Below, in pieces: positions 1-19,206 of a stretch of DNA of 64,000 nucleotides. Each line of letters begins with the position of its first letter. Position 1 is the first letter of the stretch. The position numbers were made by a program, and so were the translations under genes. This DNA comes from Panulirus ornatus. Taxonomy: Eukaryota; Arthropoda; Malacostraca; Decapoda; Palinuridae. The DNA is taken from NCBI RefSeq assembly GCF_036320965.1, contig NC_092249.1, positions 9,468,020 to 9,532,019 of the forward strand, in the 5' to 3' direction. The notes beneath the pieces were generated by a model, which had not been told where the DNA came from, made no database searches, and saw only the letters and a list, made by a program, of their open reading frames with translations.

Positions 1-233
1 TAAAATGATAAGTTTATGAACGCTCGTTGTAAGTTTTGGACAATCACATGTTTACCAAATGGCGTCCTAGCTTCGTCTCTTCGATGTATATCAACTGACT
101 GTTATATTCCTCTCTTGTGTTTCCCCTGATGATGTGATTATTACACGAAAGTGCACTTGGGAACTTTTCGTGTTTCATTTTCCCCGTGGACTCATAGGAA
201 TATCTTGATCACGCGCAAAATTGTGATCCTTTC

Positions 234-237
<4 letters not shown>
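1..237. other. Unannotated left edge
   Basis: I see no repeat, motif or credible coding signal in this mixed-composition stretch. It ends where the first (TA)n tract begins. Confidence 0.4.

Positions 238-323
<86 letters not shown>
238..323. repeat. (TA)n microsatellite
   Basis: Near-perfect TA dinucleotide run. It abuts the 3' end of short module M1, which lies on the minus strand, so it is the shared tail or target tract of that module. Confidence 0.95.
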
Positions 324-324
<1 letters not shown>

Positions 325-326
<2 letters not shown>

Positions 327-455
327 CTTCTTTCTTTCTTTCAAACTATTCGCCATTTCCCGCATTAGCGAGGTAGCGTTAAGAACAGAGGCCTGGGCCT
401 TTGAGGGAATACCCTCACCTGGCCCAATTCTCTGTTCCTTCTTTTGGAAAATTAT
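325..455 (-). mobile_element. Short LINE-related module M1, 3' half
   Basis: On the minus strand this is the 3' half of the roughly 240-bp module described at M4. It carries the hairpin arms around ACCTCGC and GCGGG near 360-380 and ends in the tract at 238-323. The 5' half is missing: the match stops in the TTTTGGAAAATTA segment and runs straight into LINE fragment L1 on the same strand. The junction could be a template switch between module and LINE RNA, or a nested insertion followed by deletion. Confidence 0.75.
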
Positions 456-460
456 TTTTT

Positions 461-759
461 CTTTACTTTGTCGCTGCCTCCCGCGCCCGCGAGGCAGCGC
501 AAGGAAACAGACGAAAGAAATGGCCCAACCCCCTCCATACACATGTACATACACACGTCCACACACACAAATATACATACCTACACAGCCCTCCACGGCT
601 TACCCCAGACGCCCCACACGCCCTGATTCAATCCACCGACAGCACGTCAACCCCGGTACACCACACCGCTCCAATTTACTCTATTCCTTGCCCTCCTTTC
701 ACCCTCCTGCATGTTCAGGCCCCGATCACACAAAATCTTTTTCACTCCATCTTTCCACC

Positions 760-763
<4 letters not shown>
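461..763 (-). mobile_element. LINE fragment L1, 3' end
   Basis: This is the minus-strand 3' terminus of the LINE. It holds the conserved 3' hairpin at about 470-500, the short form of the 3' UTR, and the last 39 or so codons of the ORF (WRWKDG through VVYRG, stop at 647-649). It is 5'-truncated exactly at the (TA)n tract at 764-821. Unlike most copies, its 3' end is not followed by (TA)n but by module M1. Several CpG-like substitutions, for example in the hairpin loop, mark it as an old copy. Confidence 0.85.

Positions 764-821
<58 letters not shown>
764..821. repeat. (TA)n microsatellite
   Basis: TA run between the truncated 5' side of L1 and the 3' end of minus-strand module M2. Confidence 0.95.
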
Positions 822-824
<3 letters not shown>

Positions 825-900
825 CTTTCTTTTTCTTTTAAACTATTTGCCATTTCCCGCGTTAGCGAGGTAGCGTTAAGAACAGAGGACTGAGCCTTTA
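822..900 (-). mobile_element. Short LINE-related module M2, 3' fragment
   Basis: Minus-strand 3' end of the module (hairpin and the sequence reading AACAGAGGACTGAGCC). It is truncated after about 80 bp, where the plus-strand 5' end M3 starts. M2 and M3 therefore sit head to head. Confidence 0.7.
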
Positions 901-905
901 TATAT

Positions 906-1014
906 TATCCCAGGGGATAGGGGAGAAAGAATACTTCCCACGTGTTCCCTGCGTGTCGTAGAAGGCGACTAAAAGAGGAGGGAGCGGGTGGCTGGAAATC
1001 CTCCCCTCGGAGGA
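906..1014 (+). mobile_element. 5' end of module or LINE (M3), fused to L2
   Basis: It begins with the family's 5' terminal palindrome (TATCCC, two or three bases, GGGATA) and continues through the conserved GAAAGAATACTTCCCACG and GTCGTAGAAGGCGACTAAAA segments. The GGCTGGAAATCCTCCCCTC spelling fits the short module better than the LINE (GGCCAGAAATCC). It joins a 28-nt inverted piece of the RT gene at 1,015-1,042 and then the LINE ORF of L2. Confidence 0.7.
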
Positions 1015-1042
1015 TTTGTACAATGGCACTATGCACGCATTC

Positions 1043-3467
1043 GGTAGATTTATGTGCTGAAAAAGGACTGATGATTGGGAATACCTGGTTTAAAAAGCGA
1101 GATATACATAAGTATACTTATGTAAGTAGGAGAGATGGCCAGAGAGCGTTATTGGATTACGTGTTAATTGACAGGCGCGCGAAAGAGATACTTTTGGATG
1201 TTAATGTGCTGAGAGGTGCAACTGGAGGGATGTCTGATCATTATCTTGTGGAGGCTAAGGTGAAGATTTGTATGGGTTTTCAGAAAAGAAGAGTGAATGT
1301 TGGGGTAAAGAGGGTGGTGAGAGTAAGTGAGCTTGGGAAGGAGACTTGTGTGAGGAAGTACCAGGAGAGACTGAGTACAGAATGGAAAAAGGTTAGAACA
1401 ATGGAAGTAAGGGGAGTGGGGGAGGAATGGGATGTATTTAGGGAATCAGTGATGGATTGCGCAAAAGATGCTTGTGGCATGAGAAGAGTGGGAGGTGGGT
1501 TGATTAGAAAGGGTACTGAGTGGTGGGATGAAGAAGTAAGAGTATTAGTGAAAGAGAAGAGAGAGGCATTTGGACGATTTTTGCAGGGAAAAAATGAAAT
1601 TGAGTGGGAGATGTATAAAAGAAAGAGACAGGAGGTCAAGAGAAAGGTGCAAGAGGTGAAAAAAAGGGCAAATGAGAGTTGGGGTGAGAGAGTATCATTA
1701 AATTTTAGGGAGAATAAAAAGATGTTCTTGAAGGAGGTAAATAAAGTGCGTAAGACAAGTGAGGAAATGGGAACTTCAGTGAAGGGCGCAAATGGGGAGG
1801 TGATAACAAGTAGTGGTGATGTGAGAAGGAGATGGAGTGAGTATTTTGAAGGTTTGTTGAATGTGTTTGATGATAGAGTGGCAGATATAGGGTGTTTTGG
1901 TCGAGGTGGTGTGCAAAGTGAGAGGGTTAGGGAAAATGATTTGGGAAACAGAGGAGTGGTAGTAAAAGCTTTGCGGAAGATGAAAGCCGGCAAGGCAGCA
2001 GGTTTGGATGGTATTGCAGTGGAATTTATTAAAAAAGGGGGTAACTGTATTGTTGACTGGTTGGTAAGGTTATTTAATGTATGTATGACTCATGGTGAGG
2101 TGCCTGAGGATTGGCGGAATGCGTGCATAGTGCCATTGTACAAAGGCAGAGGGGATAAGAGTCAGTGCTCAAATTACAGAGGTATAAGTTTGTTGAGTAT
2201 TCCTGGTAAATTATATGGGAGGGTATTGATTGAGAGGGTGAAAGCATGTACAGAGCATCAGATTGGGGAAGAGCAGTGTGGTTTCAGAAGTGGTAGAGGA
2301 TGTGTGGATCAGGTGTTTGCTTTGAAGAATGTATGTGAGAAATACTTAGAAAAGCAAATGGATTTGTATGTAGCATTTATGGATCTGGAGAAGGCATATG
2401 ATAGAGTTGATAGAGATGCTCTGTGGAAGGTATTAAGAATATATGGTGTGGGAGGGAAGTTGTTAGAAGCAGTGAAAAGTTTTTATCGAGGATGTAAGGC
2501 ATGTGTACGTGTAGGAAGAGAGGAAAGTGATTGGTTCTCAGTGAATGTAGGTTTGCAGCAGGGATGTGTGATGTCTCCATGGTTGTTTAATTTATTTATG
2601 GATGTGGTTGTTAGGTAGGTGAATGCAAGAGTTTTGGAAAGAGGGGCAAGTATGAAGCCTGTTGTGGATGAGAGAGCTTGGGAAGTGAGTCAGTTGTTGT
2701 TCGCTGATGATACAGCGCTAGTGGCTGATTCATGTGAGAAACTGCAGAAGCTGGTGACTGAGTTTGGTAAAGTGTGTGAAAGAAGAAAGTTAAGAGTAAA
2801 TGTGAATAAGAGCAAGGTTATTAGGTACAGTAGGGTTGAGGGTCAAGTCAATTGGGAGGTAAGTTTGAATGGAGAAAAACTGAAGGAAGTAAAGTGTTTT
2901 AGATATCTGGGAGTGGATCTGGCAGCGGATGGAACCATGGAAGCGGAAGTGAATCATAGGGTGGGGGAGGAGGCGAAAATCCTGGGAGCCTTGAAGAATG
3001 TGTGGAAGTCGAGAACATTATCTCGAAAGGCAAAAAAGGGTATGTTTGAAGGAATAGTGGTTCCAACAATGTTGTATGGTTGCGAGGCGTGGGCTATGGA
3101 TACAGTTATGCGCAGGAGGGTGGATGTGCTGGAAATGAGATGTTTGAGAACAATGTGTGGTGTGAGGTGGTTTGATCGAGTAAGTAACGTAAGGGTAAGA
3201 GAGATGTGCGGAAATAAAAAGAGCGTGGTTGAGAGAGCAGAAGAGGGTGTTTTGAAATGGTTTGGTCATATGGAGAGAATGAGTGAGGAAAGATTGACCA
3301 AGAGGATATATGTGTCGGAGGTGGAGGGAAAGAGAAGTGGGAGACCAAATTGGAGGTGGAAAGATGGAGTGAAAAAGATTTTGTGTGATCGGGGCCTGAA
3401 CATGCAGGAGGGTGATAGGAGGGCAAGGAATAGAGTGAATTGGAGCGATGTGGTATACCGGGGTTGA
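1043..3467 (+). pseudogene. LINE endonuclease/reverse transcriptase, broken by one stop
   Basis: Reads the C-terminal endonuclease motifs (LLDYVLIDRR, SDHYLVEAK), then the RT domain: [42 protein letters not shown], the catalytic-aspartate motif AFMDLEKAYDRVD, GLQQGCVMSPWLFN (R to Q in place of GLRQG) and [12 protein letters not shown]. The C-terminal region carries [11 protein letters not shown] and [12 protein letters not shown] at 2,616-2,618 separates the last two blocks. The endonuclease N terminus is missing, so the copy cannot be autonomous. Confidence 0.85.
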
Positions 3468-3659
3468 CCTGCTGTCAGTGGATTGAATCAGGGTATGTGA
3501 AGCGTCTGGGGTAAACCATGGAAAGCTGTGTAGGTATGTATATTTGCTTGCGTGGAGGTGTATGTATATACATGTGTATGGGGGTGGGTTGCGCCATTTC
3601 TTTCGTCTGTTTCCTTGCGCTACCTCGCAAACGCGGGAGACAGCGGCAAAAAAAAAAAA

Positions 3660-3664
3660 ATATA

Positions 3665-3719
<55 letters not shown>

Positions 3720-3720
3720 G
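3660..3720. repeat. (TA)n then (CA)n tail of L2
   Basis: An A-rich run passes into TA repeats (to about 3,706) and a short CA run. It is the 3' tail of L2. Confidence 0.9.
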
Positions 3721-4650
<930 letters not shown>

Positions 4651-4651
4651 G

Positions 4652-5818
4652 TGTGTGTAGCATTTATGGATATGGAGAAGGCATATAATAGAGTTGAAAG
4701 AGATGCTTTGTGGAAGGTATCAAGAATATATGGTGTGGGAAGCAAGTTGTTAGAAGCAGTGAAAAGTTTTTATCGAGGATGTAAGGCATGTGACGTGTAG
4801 GAAGAGAGAAAAGTGATTGGTTCTCAGTGAATGTAGGTTTGCGGCAGGGGTGTGTGATGTCTCCATGGCTGTTTAATTTGCTTATGGATGGGGTTGTTAG
4901 GGAGGTGAATGCAAGAGTTTTGGAAAAATGGGCAAGTATGCAGTCTGTTGTGGATGAGAGAGCTTGGCAAGTGAGTCAGTTGTTGTTCGCTGATGATGCA
5001 GCGCTGGTGGCTGATTCATATGAGAAACTGCAGAAGCTAGTGACTGAGTCGGGTAAAGTGTGTGAAAGAAGAAAGTTGACAGTAAATGTGAATAAGAGCA
5101 AGGTTATTAGGTACAGTAGGGTTGAGGGTCAAGTAAATTGGGAGGTAAATTTGAATAGAGAAAAGCTAGAGGAGGTAAAGTGTTTTAGATATCTGGGAGT
5201 GGATTTGGAATCGGATGGAACCATGGAAGAGGAAGTGAATCATAGAGTGGGGGAAGGGGCGAAAATTCTGGGAGCCTTAAAGAATGTCTGGAAGTCGAGA
5301 ACATTATCTCGGAAAGGAAAAATAGGTATGTTTGAAGGAACAGTGGCTCCAACATTTTTGTATGGTTGCGAGGCGTGGGCTATGGATAGAGTTGTGCAGG
5401 AGGGGGGTGGATGTGCTAGAATTGAAATTTTTGAGGACAATATGTTGTGTGAGGTGGTTTGATCGCGTAAGTAATAATAGGGTAAGAGAGATGTGTGGTA
5501 ATAAAAAGAGACTCGTTCAGAGAGCAGAAGAGGGTGTTTTGAAATAGTTTGGTCACATGGAGAGAATGAGTGAGAAAAGATTGACCAAGAGGATATGTGT
5601 GTCAGAAGTGGAGGGAACGAGGAGAAGTGGGACACTAAATTGCAAATGGAAGGATAGAGTGAAAAAGATTTTGAATGATCGGGGCCTGAATATGCAGGTG
5701 GGTGAAAGGCGTGCAAGGAATAGAGTGAATTGGAACGATGCGTTATACCGGGGTCGACGTGCAGTCATTGGATTGAACCAGGGCATGTGAAGCGTCTGGG
5801 TTAAACCATGGAAAGTTC
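4652..5818 (+). mobile_element. LINE copy L3, degenerate 3' half
   Basis: Plus-strand 5'-truncated copy that starts in the RT catalytic motif ([13 protein letters not shown]). Frame breaks include a one-base loss near 4,793 and stops at about 5,460 and 5,545. The conserved motifs GLRQGCVMSPWLFN, LLFADDAALVAD and RYLGVDLESDG remain legible. At the C terminus the usual TGA is CGA, so the frame continues 11 codons further (RRAVIGLNQGM, stop about 5,790). The copy ends abruptly at 5,818, joined to L4, so its 3' UTR is missing. Confidence 0.85.
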
Positions 5819-5819
5819 G

Positions 5820-10966
<5,147 letters not shown>

Positions 10967-10984
10967 AAAAAAAAATGAATGAAA

Positions 10985-12178
<1,194 letters not shown>

Positions 12179-12425
12179 CATCCCTGGGGATAGGGCACAA
12201 AAGAATACTTCCCACGTATTCCCTGCGTGTCGTAAAAGGCGACTAAAAGGGGAGGGAGCGGGGGGCTGGAAATCCTCCCTTTTCATTATATTTTTTTTTT
12301 TTATTTTCCAAAAGAAGAAACAGAGAAGGGGGCCAGGTGAGGATATTCCCTCAAAGGCCCAGTTCTCTGTTCTTAACGCTAACTCGCTAACGCGGGAAAT
12401 GGCGAATAGTTTGAAAGAAAAGAAA
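12179..12425 (+). mobile_element. Short LINE-related module M4, complete (reference copy)
   Basis: Complete plus-strand module of about 245 bp with no coding capacity. It opens with the 5' terminal palindrome (TCCCTGGGGATA) and runs through CTTCCCACGTATTCCCTGCG, GGCGACTAAAAGGGGAGGGA and GGCTGGAAATCCTCCC. All of these align with the 5' UTR of LINE L19. The next part (TTCCAAAAGAAGAAACAGAG) aligns with the LINE start-codon region, but without an ATG. The 3' end has the same hairpin design as the LINE 3' end (GCT near 12,378, GCGGG near 12,392, GGC near 12,401). An A-rich stretch and (TA)n follow. I see no pol III A/B boxes. I interpret it as an internally deleted, non-autonomous partner of the LINE. 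Confidence 0.8.
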
Positions 12426-12445
12426 TATATATATATAAATATATA

Positions 12446-12520
<75 letters not shown>

Positions 12521-12535
12521 TTTTTTTTTTTTTTT
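12426..12535. repeat. (TA)n plus T tract between tail-to-tail elements
   Basis: TA repeats with an initial TAAATATAT irregularity and a final T run. Module M4 (plus) and LINE L7 (minus) both end in this tract. Confidence 0.9.
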
Positions 12536-13136
<601 letters not shown>

Positions 13137-13710
13137 TGTTTTGCTTTGTCGCTGTCTCCCGCGTCAGCGAGGTAGTGCAAGGAAACAGACGAAAGAAATG
13201 GCCCAAGCCACCCCCACACACATGCACACACACACACGTCCACACACGCAAACATACACATCCACATATCCCAACGTACACACATATATACCCACACAGA
13301 CACACACATATACACACACGCACACAATTCACACTGTCTTCTCCTACCCACCCCCATCGCCTCCCCGCCACACACGGAATAATATCCCCCTCCCCCCTCA
13401 TGTGCGCGAGGCAGCGCCAGGAAAAGACAACAAAGGCCCCATTCGCCTACATTCAGTCTCCAGCTGGCATGCAATAATGCCCGGAACCACAGCTCCCTTT
13501 CCACATCCAGGCCCCACATAACTTTCCATGGTTTACCCCAGACGCTTCACATGCCCTAATTCAATCCATGGACAGCAAGTCGACCCCGGTATACCACATC
13601 GATCCAATTCACTCTATTCCTTGCCCAACTTTCACCCTTCTGCATGTTCAGGACCCGATCACACAAAATATTTTTCACTCCATCTTTCCTCCTCCAATTT
13701 TTTCTCCCAC
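13137..13710 (-). mobile_element. LINE fragment L8, long-form 3' end
   Basis: Minus-strand 3' terminus with the long 3' UTR (13,139-13,525) and about 45 C-terminal codons. The usual stop TGA reads CGA here. The match continues to a CTCCCAC motif at 13,704-13,710, where the plus-strand copy L9 begins, giving a head-to-head junction without intervening sequence. Confidence 0.85.
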
Positions 13711-16020
13711 GATTTTTGCAGGGAAAAAATGCACTTGAGTGGGAGATGTATAAAAGAAAAAGACAGGAGGTCAAGAGAAAGGTGCAAGAGGTGAAAAAGA
13801 GGGCAAATGAGACTTGGGGTGAGAGAATATCGTTAAATTTTAGGGAGAATAAAAAGATGTTCTGGAAGGAGGTAAATAAAGTGTGTAAGACAAGGGAGCA
13901 AATGGGAACTTCAGTGAAGGGCGCTAATGGGGAGGTGATAACAAGTAGTGGTGATGTGAGAAGGATATGTTGTTGAATGTGCTTGATAAAAGAGTGGCAG
14001 ATATAGGGTGTTTTTGGTCGAGGTGGTGTGCAAAGTGAGAGGGTTAGGGAAAATGATTTGGTAAACAGAGAAGAGGTAGTAAAAGCTTTGCGGAAGATGA
14101 AAGCCGGCAAGGCAGCATGTTTGGATAGTATTGCAGTGGAATCTATTAAAAAAGGGGTGACTGTATTGTTGACTGGTTGGTAAGGTTATTTAATGTATGT
14201 ATGACTCAAGGTGAGGTGCCTGAGGATTGGCGGAATGCGTGCATAGTGCCATTTTACAAAGGCAAAGGGGATAAGAGTGAGTGCTCAAATTACAGAGGTA
14301 TAAGTTTGTTGAGTATTCCTGGTAAATTATATGGGATGGTATTGATTGAGAGGGTGAAGGCATGTACAGAGCACCAGATTGGAGAAGAGCAGTGTGGTTT
14401 CAGAAGTGGTAGAGGATGTGTGGATCAGGTGTTTCCTTTGAAGAATGTATGAGAGAAATACTTAGAAAAGCAAATGGATTTGTATATAGCATTTATGGAT
14501 CTGGAGAAAGCATATGATAGAGTTGATAGAGATGCTCTGTGGAAGGTATTAAGAATATATGGTGTGGGAGGAAAGTTGTTAGAAGCAGTGAAAAGTTTTT
14601 ATCGAGGATGTAAGGCATGTGTACGTGTAGGAAGAGAGGAAAGTGATTGGTTCTCAGTGAATGTAGGTTTGCGGCAGGGGTGTGTGATGTCTCGATTGTT
14701 GTTTAATTTCTTTATGGATGGGGTTGTTAGGGAGGTGAATGCAAGAGTTTTGGAAAGAGGGGCAAGTATGAAGTCTGATGTGGATGAGAGAGCTTGGGAA
14801 GTGAGTCAGTTGTTGTTCGCTGATGATACAGCGCTGGTGGCTGATTCATGTGAGAAACTGCAGAAGCTGGTGACTGAGTTTAGTAAAGTGTGTGAAAGAA
14901 GAAAGTTAAGAGTAAATGTGAATAAGAGCAAGATTATTCGGTACAATGGGGTTGAGGGTTAAGTAAATTGGGAGGTAAGTTTGAATGGAGAAAAACTGGA
15001 GGAAGTAAAGTGTTTTAGATATCTGGGAGTGGATCTGGCAGCGGATGGAACCATGGAAGCGGAAGTGAATTGTAGGGTTGGGGAGGGGGCGAAAATCCTG
15101 TGAGCCTTGAAGAATGTGTGGAAGTCGAGAACATTATCTCGGAAAGCAAAAATGGGTATGTTTGAAGCAATAGTGGTTCCAGCAGTATTGTATGGTTGCG
15201 AGGCGTGGGCTATGGATAGAGTTGTGTGCAGGAGGGTGGATGTGCTGGAAATGAGATGTTTGAGGACAATGTGTTGTGTGAGGTGGTTTTATCGAGTAAG
15301 TAATTGAAGGGTAAGAGAGATGTGTGGAAATAAAAAGAGCGTGGTTGAGAGAGCAGAAGAGGGTGTTTTGAAATGGTTTGGGCACATGGAAAGAATAAGT
15401 GAGGAAAGATTGACCAAGAGGATATATGTGTCGGAGGTGGAGGGAACGAGGAGAAGTGGAAGACCAAATTGGAGGTGGAAAGATGGAGTGAAAAAGATTT
15501 TGAGTGATCGGGGCCTGAACATGCAGGAGGTTGAAAGGCGGGCAAGGAATAGAGTGAATTGGATCGATGTGGTATACCGGGGTTGACGTGCTGTCAGTGG
15601 ATTGAATCAGGGCATGTGAAGCGTCTGGGGTAAACCATGGAAAGTTGTGTGGGGCCTGGATGTGGAAAGGGAGCTGTGGTTTCCTGCATTATTGCATGAC
15701 AGCTAGAGACTGAGTGTGAACGAATGGGGCCTTTGTTGTCTTTTCCTAGCGCTACCTCGCACACATGAGGGGGGAGGGGGATGATAATCTATGTGTGGCG
15801 AGATGGCGATGGGAATGAATAAAGGCAGACAGTGTGAATTGTGTGCATGGGTATATATGTATGTGTCTCTGTGTGTATATGTGTACATTGAGATGTATAG
15901 GTATGTATATTTGCGTGTGTGGACGTGCATGTATATACATGTGTATGGGTGTGGGTTGGGCCATTTCTTTCTTCTGTTTCCTTGCGCTACCTCGCAAACG
16001 CGGGAGACAGCGACAAAGCA
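13710..16020 (+). mobile_element. LINE copy L9, long-form, 5'-truncated
   Basis: Plus-strand copy starting in the inter-domain linker ([18 protein letters not shown]). The RT domain is readable across breaks: stops or shifts near 13,970, 14,150, 14,452, 14,960 and 15,308, with a deletion of part of the [15 protein letters not shown] segment. GLRQGCVMSRLLFN and [10 protein letters not shown] are present. The ORF ends with TGA at about 15,586. The long 3' UTR (15,587-16,020) carries a second, degenerate hairpin arm near 15,748 besides the terminal one. Confidence 0.9.
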
Positions 16021-16024
16021 AAAT

Positions 16025-16216
<192 letters not shown>

Positions 16217-16456
16217 ATTTTTTTTTTTTTTTCAAACTATTCGCCATTTCCCGCATTAGCGAGGTAGCGTTAAGAACAGAGGACTGGGCCTTTTTCGGAA
16301 TATCCTCACCTGGCCCCCTCTGCTCCTTCTTTTGGAAAATTAAAAAAAAACGAGAGGGGAGGATTTCCAGCCCCCCGCTCCCTCCCCTTTTAGTCGCCTT
16401 CTACGACACTCAGGGAATACGTGGGAAGTATTCTTAATCCCCTACCCCCAGGGATA
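16217..16456 (-). mobile_element. Short LINE-related module M5, complete
   Basis: Complete minus-strand module of about 240 bp ending in the 5' palindrome at about 16,440-16,456. It is flanked on both sides by GATA repeats (16,186-16,215 and 16,452-16,478). This suggests insertion into, or duplication of, a GATA microsatellite rather than pure TA. Confidence 0.8.
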
Positions 16457-16477
16457 GATAGATAGATAGATAAATAG

Positions 16478-16535
16478 ATTCGAAGAAAGTGTATAGGAAC
16501 GCGCACCTTCATAGAACATACAAACCTGCACATGT
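16478..16535 (-). mobile_element. Fragment of tRNA-type SINE tail
   Basis: Contains GAACGCGCACCTTCATAGAA and CATACAAACCT, matching the region downstream of the tRNA-like head in the SINE array at 41,733-42,375. The head itself is missing. Confidence 0.65.
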
Positions 16536-16929
16536 CAGACTCCCAAAAGAAAAAATATAATAATTAATATGATAATGAGAATTACATTAGTTGAAAATTT
16601 TTAAAGACTCCTTTTCAAAGAGTTATTCCATATGCTAATGTTTTGAGAACTGAAAATATTGTTCTCTAAGGATTTACAATTATGAAACTTTTTTGAAGTA
16701 CGTATGATGTCATCGGTCGGAAGTTATTTATATGTAGATTACCTCACCACCCATCCCAGGCTGGAATTACATTAATACTTTTCCCGAAATATCTTCCCAA
16801 TTGGGAACAGACAGAGGGACTCGTTGTGATGCAGACATTTGAAAGAAATTATAGAAATTATGTTCTAGAGTCAACATTGTATAGAAACAGTCTTAAAGGT
16901 AACTGGATAATTGATGACAGAATACGTGA

Positions 16930-17250
16930 CAAGGGATTTCAGCTGGACAATGTTCCGTGTTCCCTGGAATGCTTTAGGTAATAAGGGATTCAAGCTGGAC
17001 AATGTTACTTGTTTCCTAGAACGCTTATGTGACAAGGAATTCAAGCTGGACAATATTCCATGTCCCTTGGAACGCTTTAGGTGATATTCCATGTACCTGG
17101 AACGCATTCTTGTGGAATACTCCATGACCTCTGGAATGCCTAGCTCCACAATGTTCCGTGTCACCTGAAAAGCTTTACGTGACAAGGGATTCAGTCTGGA
17201 CAATGTTCCATGTTCCCTGGAACGTTTTAGGTGATATTCTATGTTCCTGG
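16930..17250. repeat. Minisatellite, period about 52 bp
   Basis: Five to six diverged units built around CTGGACAATGTTCC and TTCCCTGGAACGC, each spaced 51-52 bp where clear (16,942, 16,993, 17,044). It corresponds to the 68-bp array at 37,260-38,260 in the other arm. Confidence 0.75.
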
Positions 17251-17717
17251 AACGCCAGACCCTTAAATGGGGGAAATATACTTACGAAATTAGACGAGAT
17301 ATATCAATATATCTTTTTCACTGTTCATTCCTTGAATGTAACTGTTATTAATAGGATGAAAACGCAGAGTAAACTGTGAGCAAACCATCAACAGATTGGC
17401 TTTACTTGGAGCTTGGAGTATACACGTCAGTGTCTCCAGCAGTGATGGTGTACAATTATCTATCCAGCCGTCCGATAGTCATATATTTCTTCACAATATA
17501 CCAGTTATAGATACTTTCTGGTTCTGGTTCTCCAGATAAATGACACATAACGAAGAGAAAATATTATGTGTCAATTATCTAGATGATGATGATGTGAAAA
17601 TGTCTGATTCAGGAATTCCACCAAAGAGAGGTCAAAGGTCAAGATCTTACACGTAGGCAAATGTAATACTATGATAACTTTATGGTTCTTGGTGATGATG
17701 TCTTACCTCGAGGCGCA

Positions 17718-18130
17718 CCCCAGGGATGGGTTCAGCATGATTCTCATTCCCCAGGGATGGGTTCAGCATAATTTTCATACCCCAGGGATGGGTTCAGCAT
17801 GATTCTCATACCCCAGGGATGGGTTCAGCATGATTCTCATACCCCAGGGATGGGTTCAGCATGATTCTCATACCCTAGGGATGGGTTCAGCATGATTCTC
17901 ATACCCCAGGGATGGGTTCAGCATAATTTTCATACCCCAGGGATGGGTTCAGCATGACTTTCATAACCCAGGGATGGGTTCAGCATAACTCTCATACCCC
18001 AGGGATGGGTTCAGCATGACTTTCATAACCCAGGGATGGGTTCAGCATAATTCTCATACCCCAGGGATGGGTTCAGCATAATTCTCATAACCCAGGGATG
18101 GGTTCAGCATGATTCTCATATCCCAGGGGA
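17718..18130. repeat. 31-bp minisatellite, about 13 units
   Basis: Tandem units reading CCCCAGGGATGGG, TTCAGCATGATTCTCATA with few substitutions. There are no unique spacers between units, so this is not a CRISPR array. The inverted array at 35,743-36,620 has about 28 units. Confidence 0.95.
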
Positions 18131-18238
18131 TGATGTGGCTACACAGAACAGTGAGAGACTAAAGTAACCAAGTTATGGACAGAACTATTTCCTGTGGGGC
18201 GTTTCCCTTGCATAGTCATTATTGCACTTTGCATTCAT

Positions 18239-19200
<962 letters not shown>

Positions 19201-19206
19201 TTTTTT

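Larger units (their letters stand above)
906..3659 (+). mobile_element. LINE copy L2, chimeric 5' end
   Basis: Plus-strand LINE lacking the N-terminal half of the endonuclease. It is made of a 5' terminus (906-1,014), a 28-nt inverted RT fragment (1,015-1,042), the ORF from the endonuclease middle (SVDLCAEKG) to the normal C terminus (stop at 3,465-3,467), and a short-form 3' UTR with the 3' hairpin at about 3,623-3,650. An A tract and (TA)n follow. The ORF is open apart from one nonsense change near 2,616-2,618 (GAG to TAG in VVREVNA). It is among the best preserved copies after L19. Confidence 0.9.

Noticed and set aside
1280..1993. Long minus-strand frames rich in Ser, Phe, Leu and Thr opposite the LINE ORF (also at 44,095-44,808 and similar)
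   Set aside because: They are antisense shadows of the LINE reading frame and recur at every copy for that reason.
13137..16020. Twin-priming (5' inversion) of a single LINE at L8/L9
   Set aside because: The inverted part includes its own 3' UTR and (TA)n tail, which twin priming would not give.
17718..18130. Regular 31-bp array resembling CRISPR repeats
   Set aside because: Units abut without spacers and the genome is eukaryotic, so it is a minisatellite.
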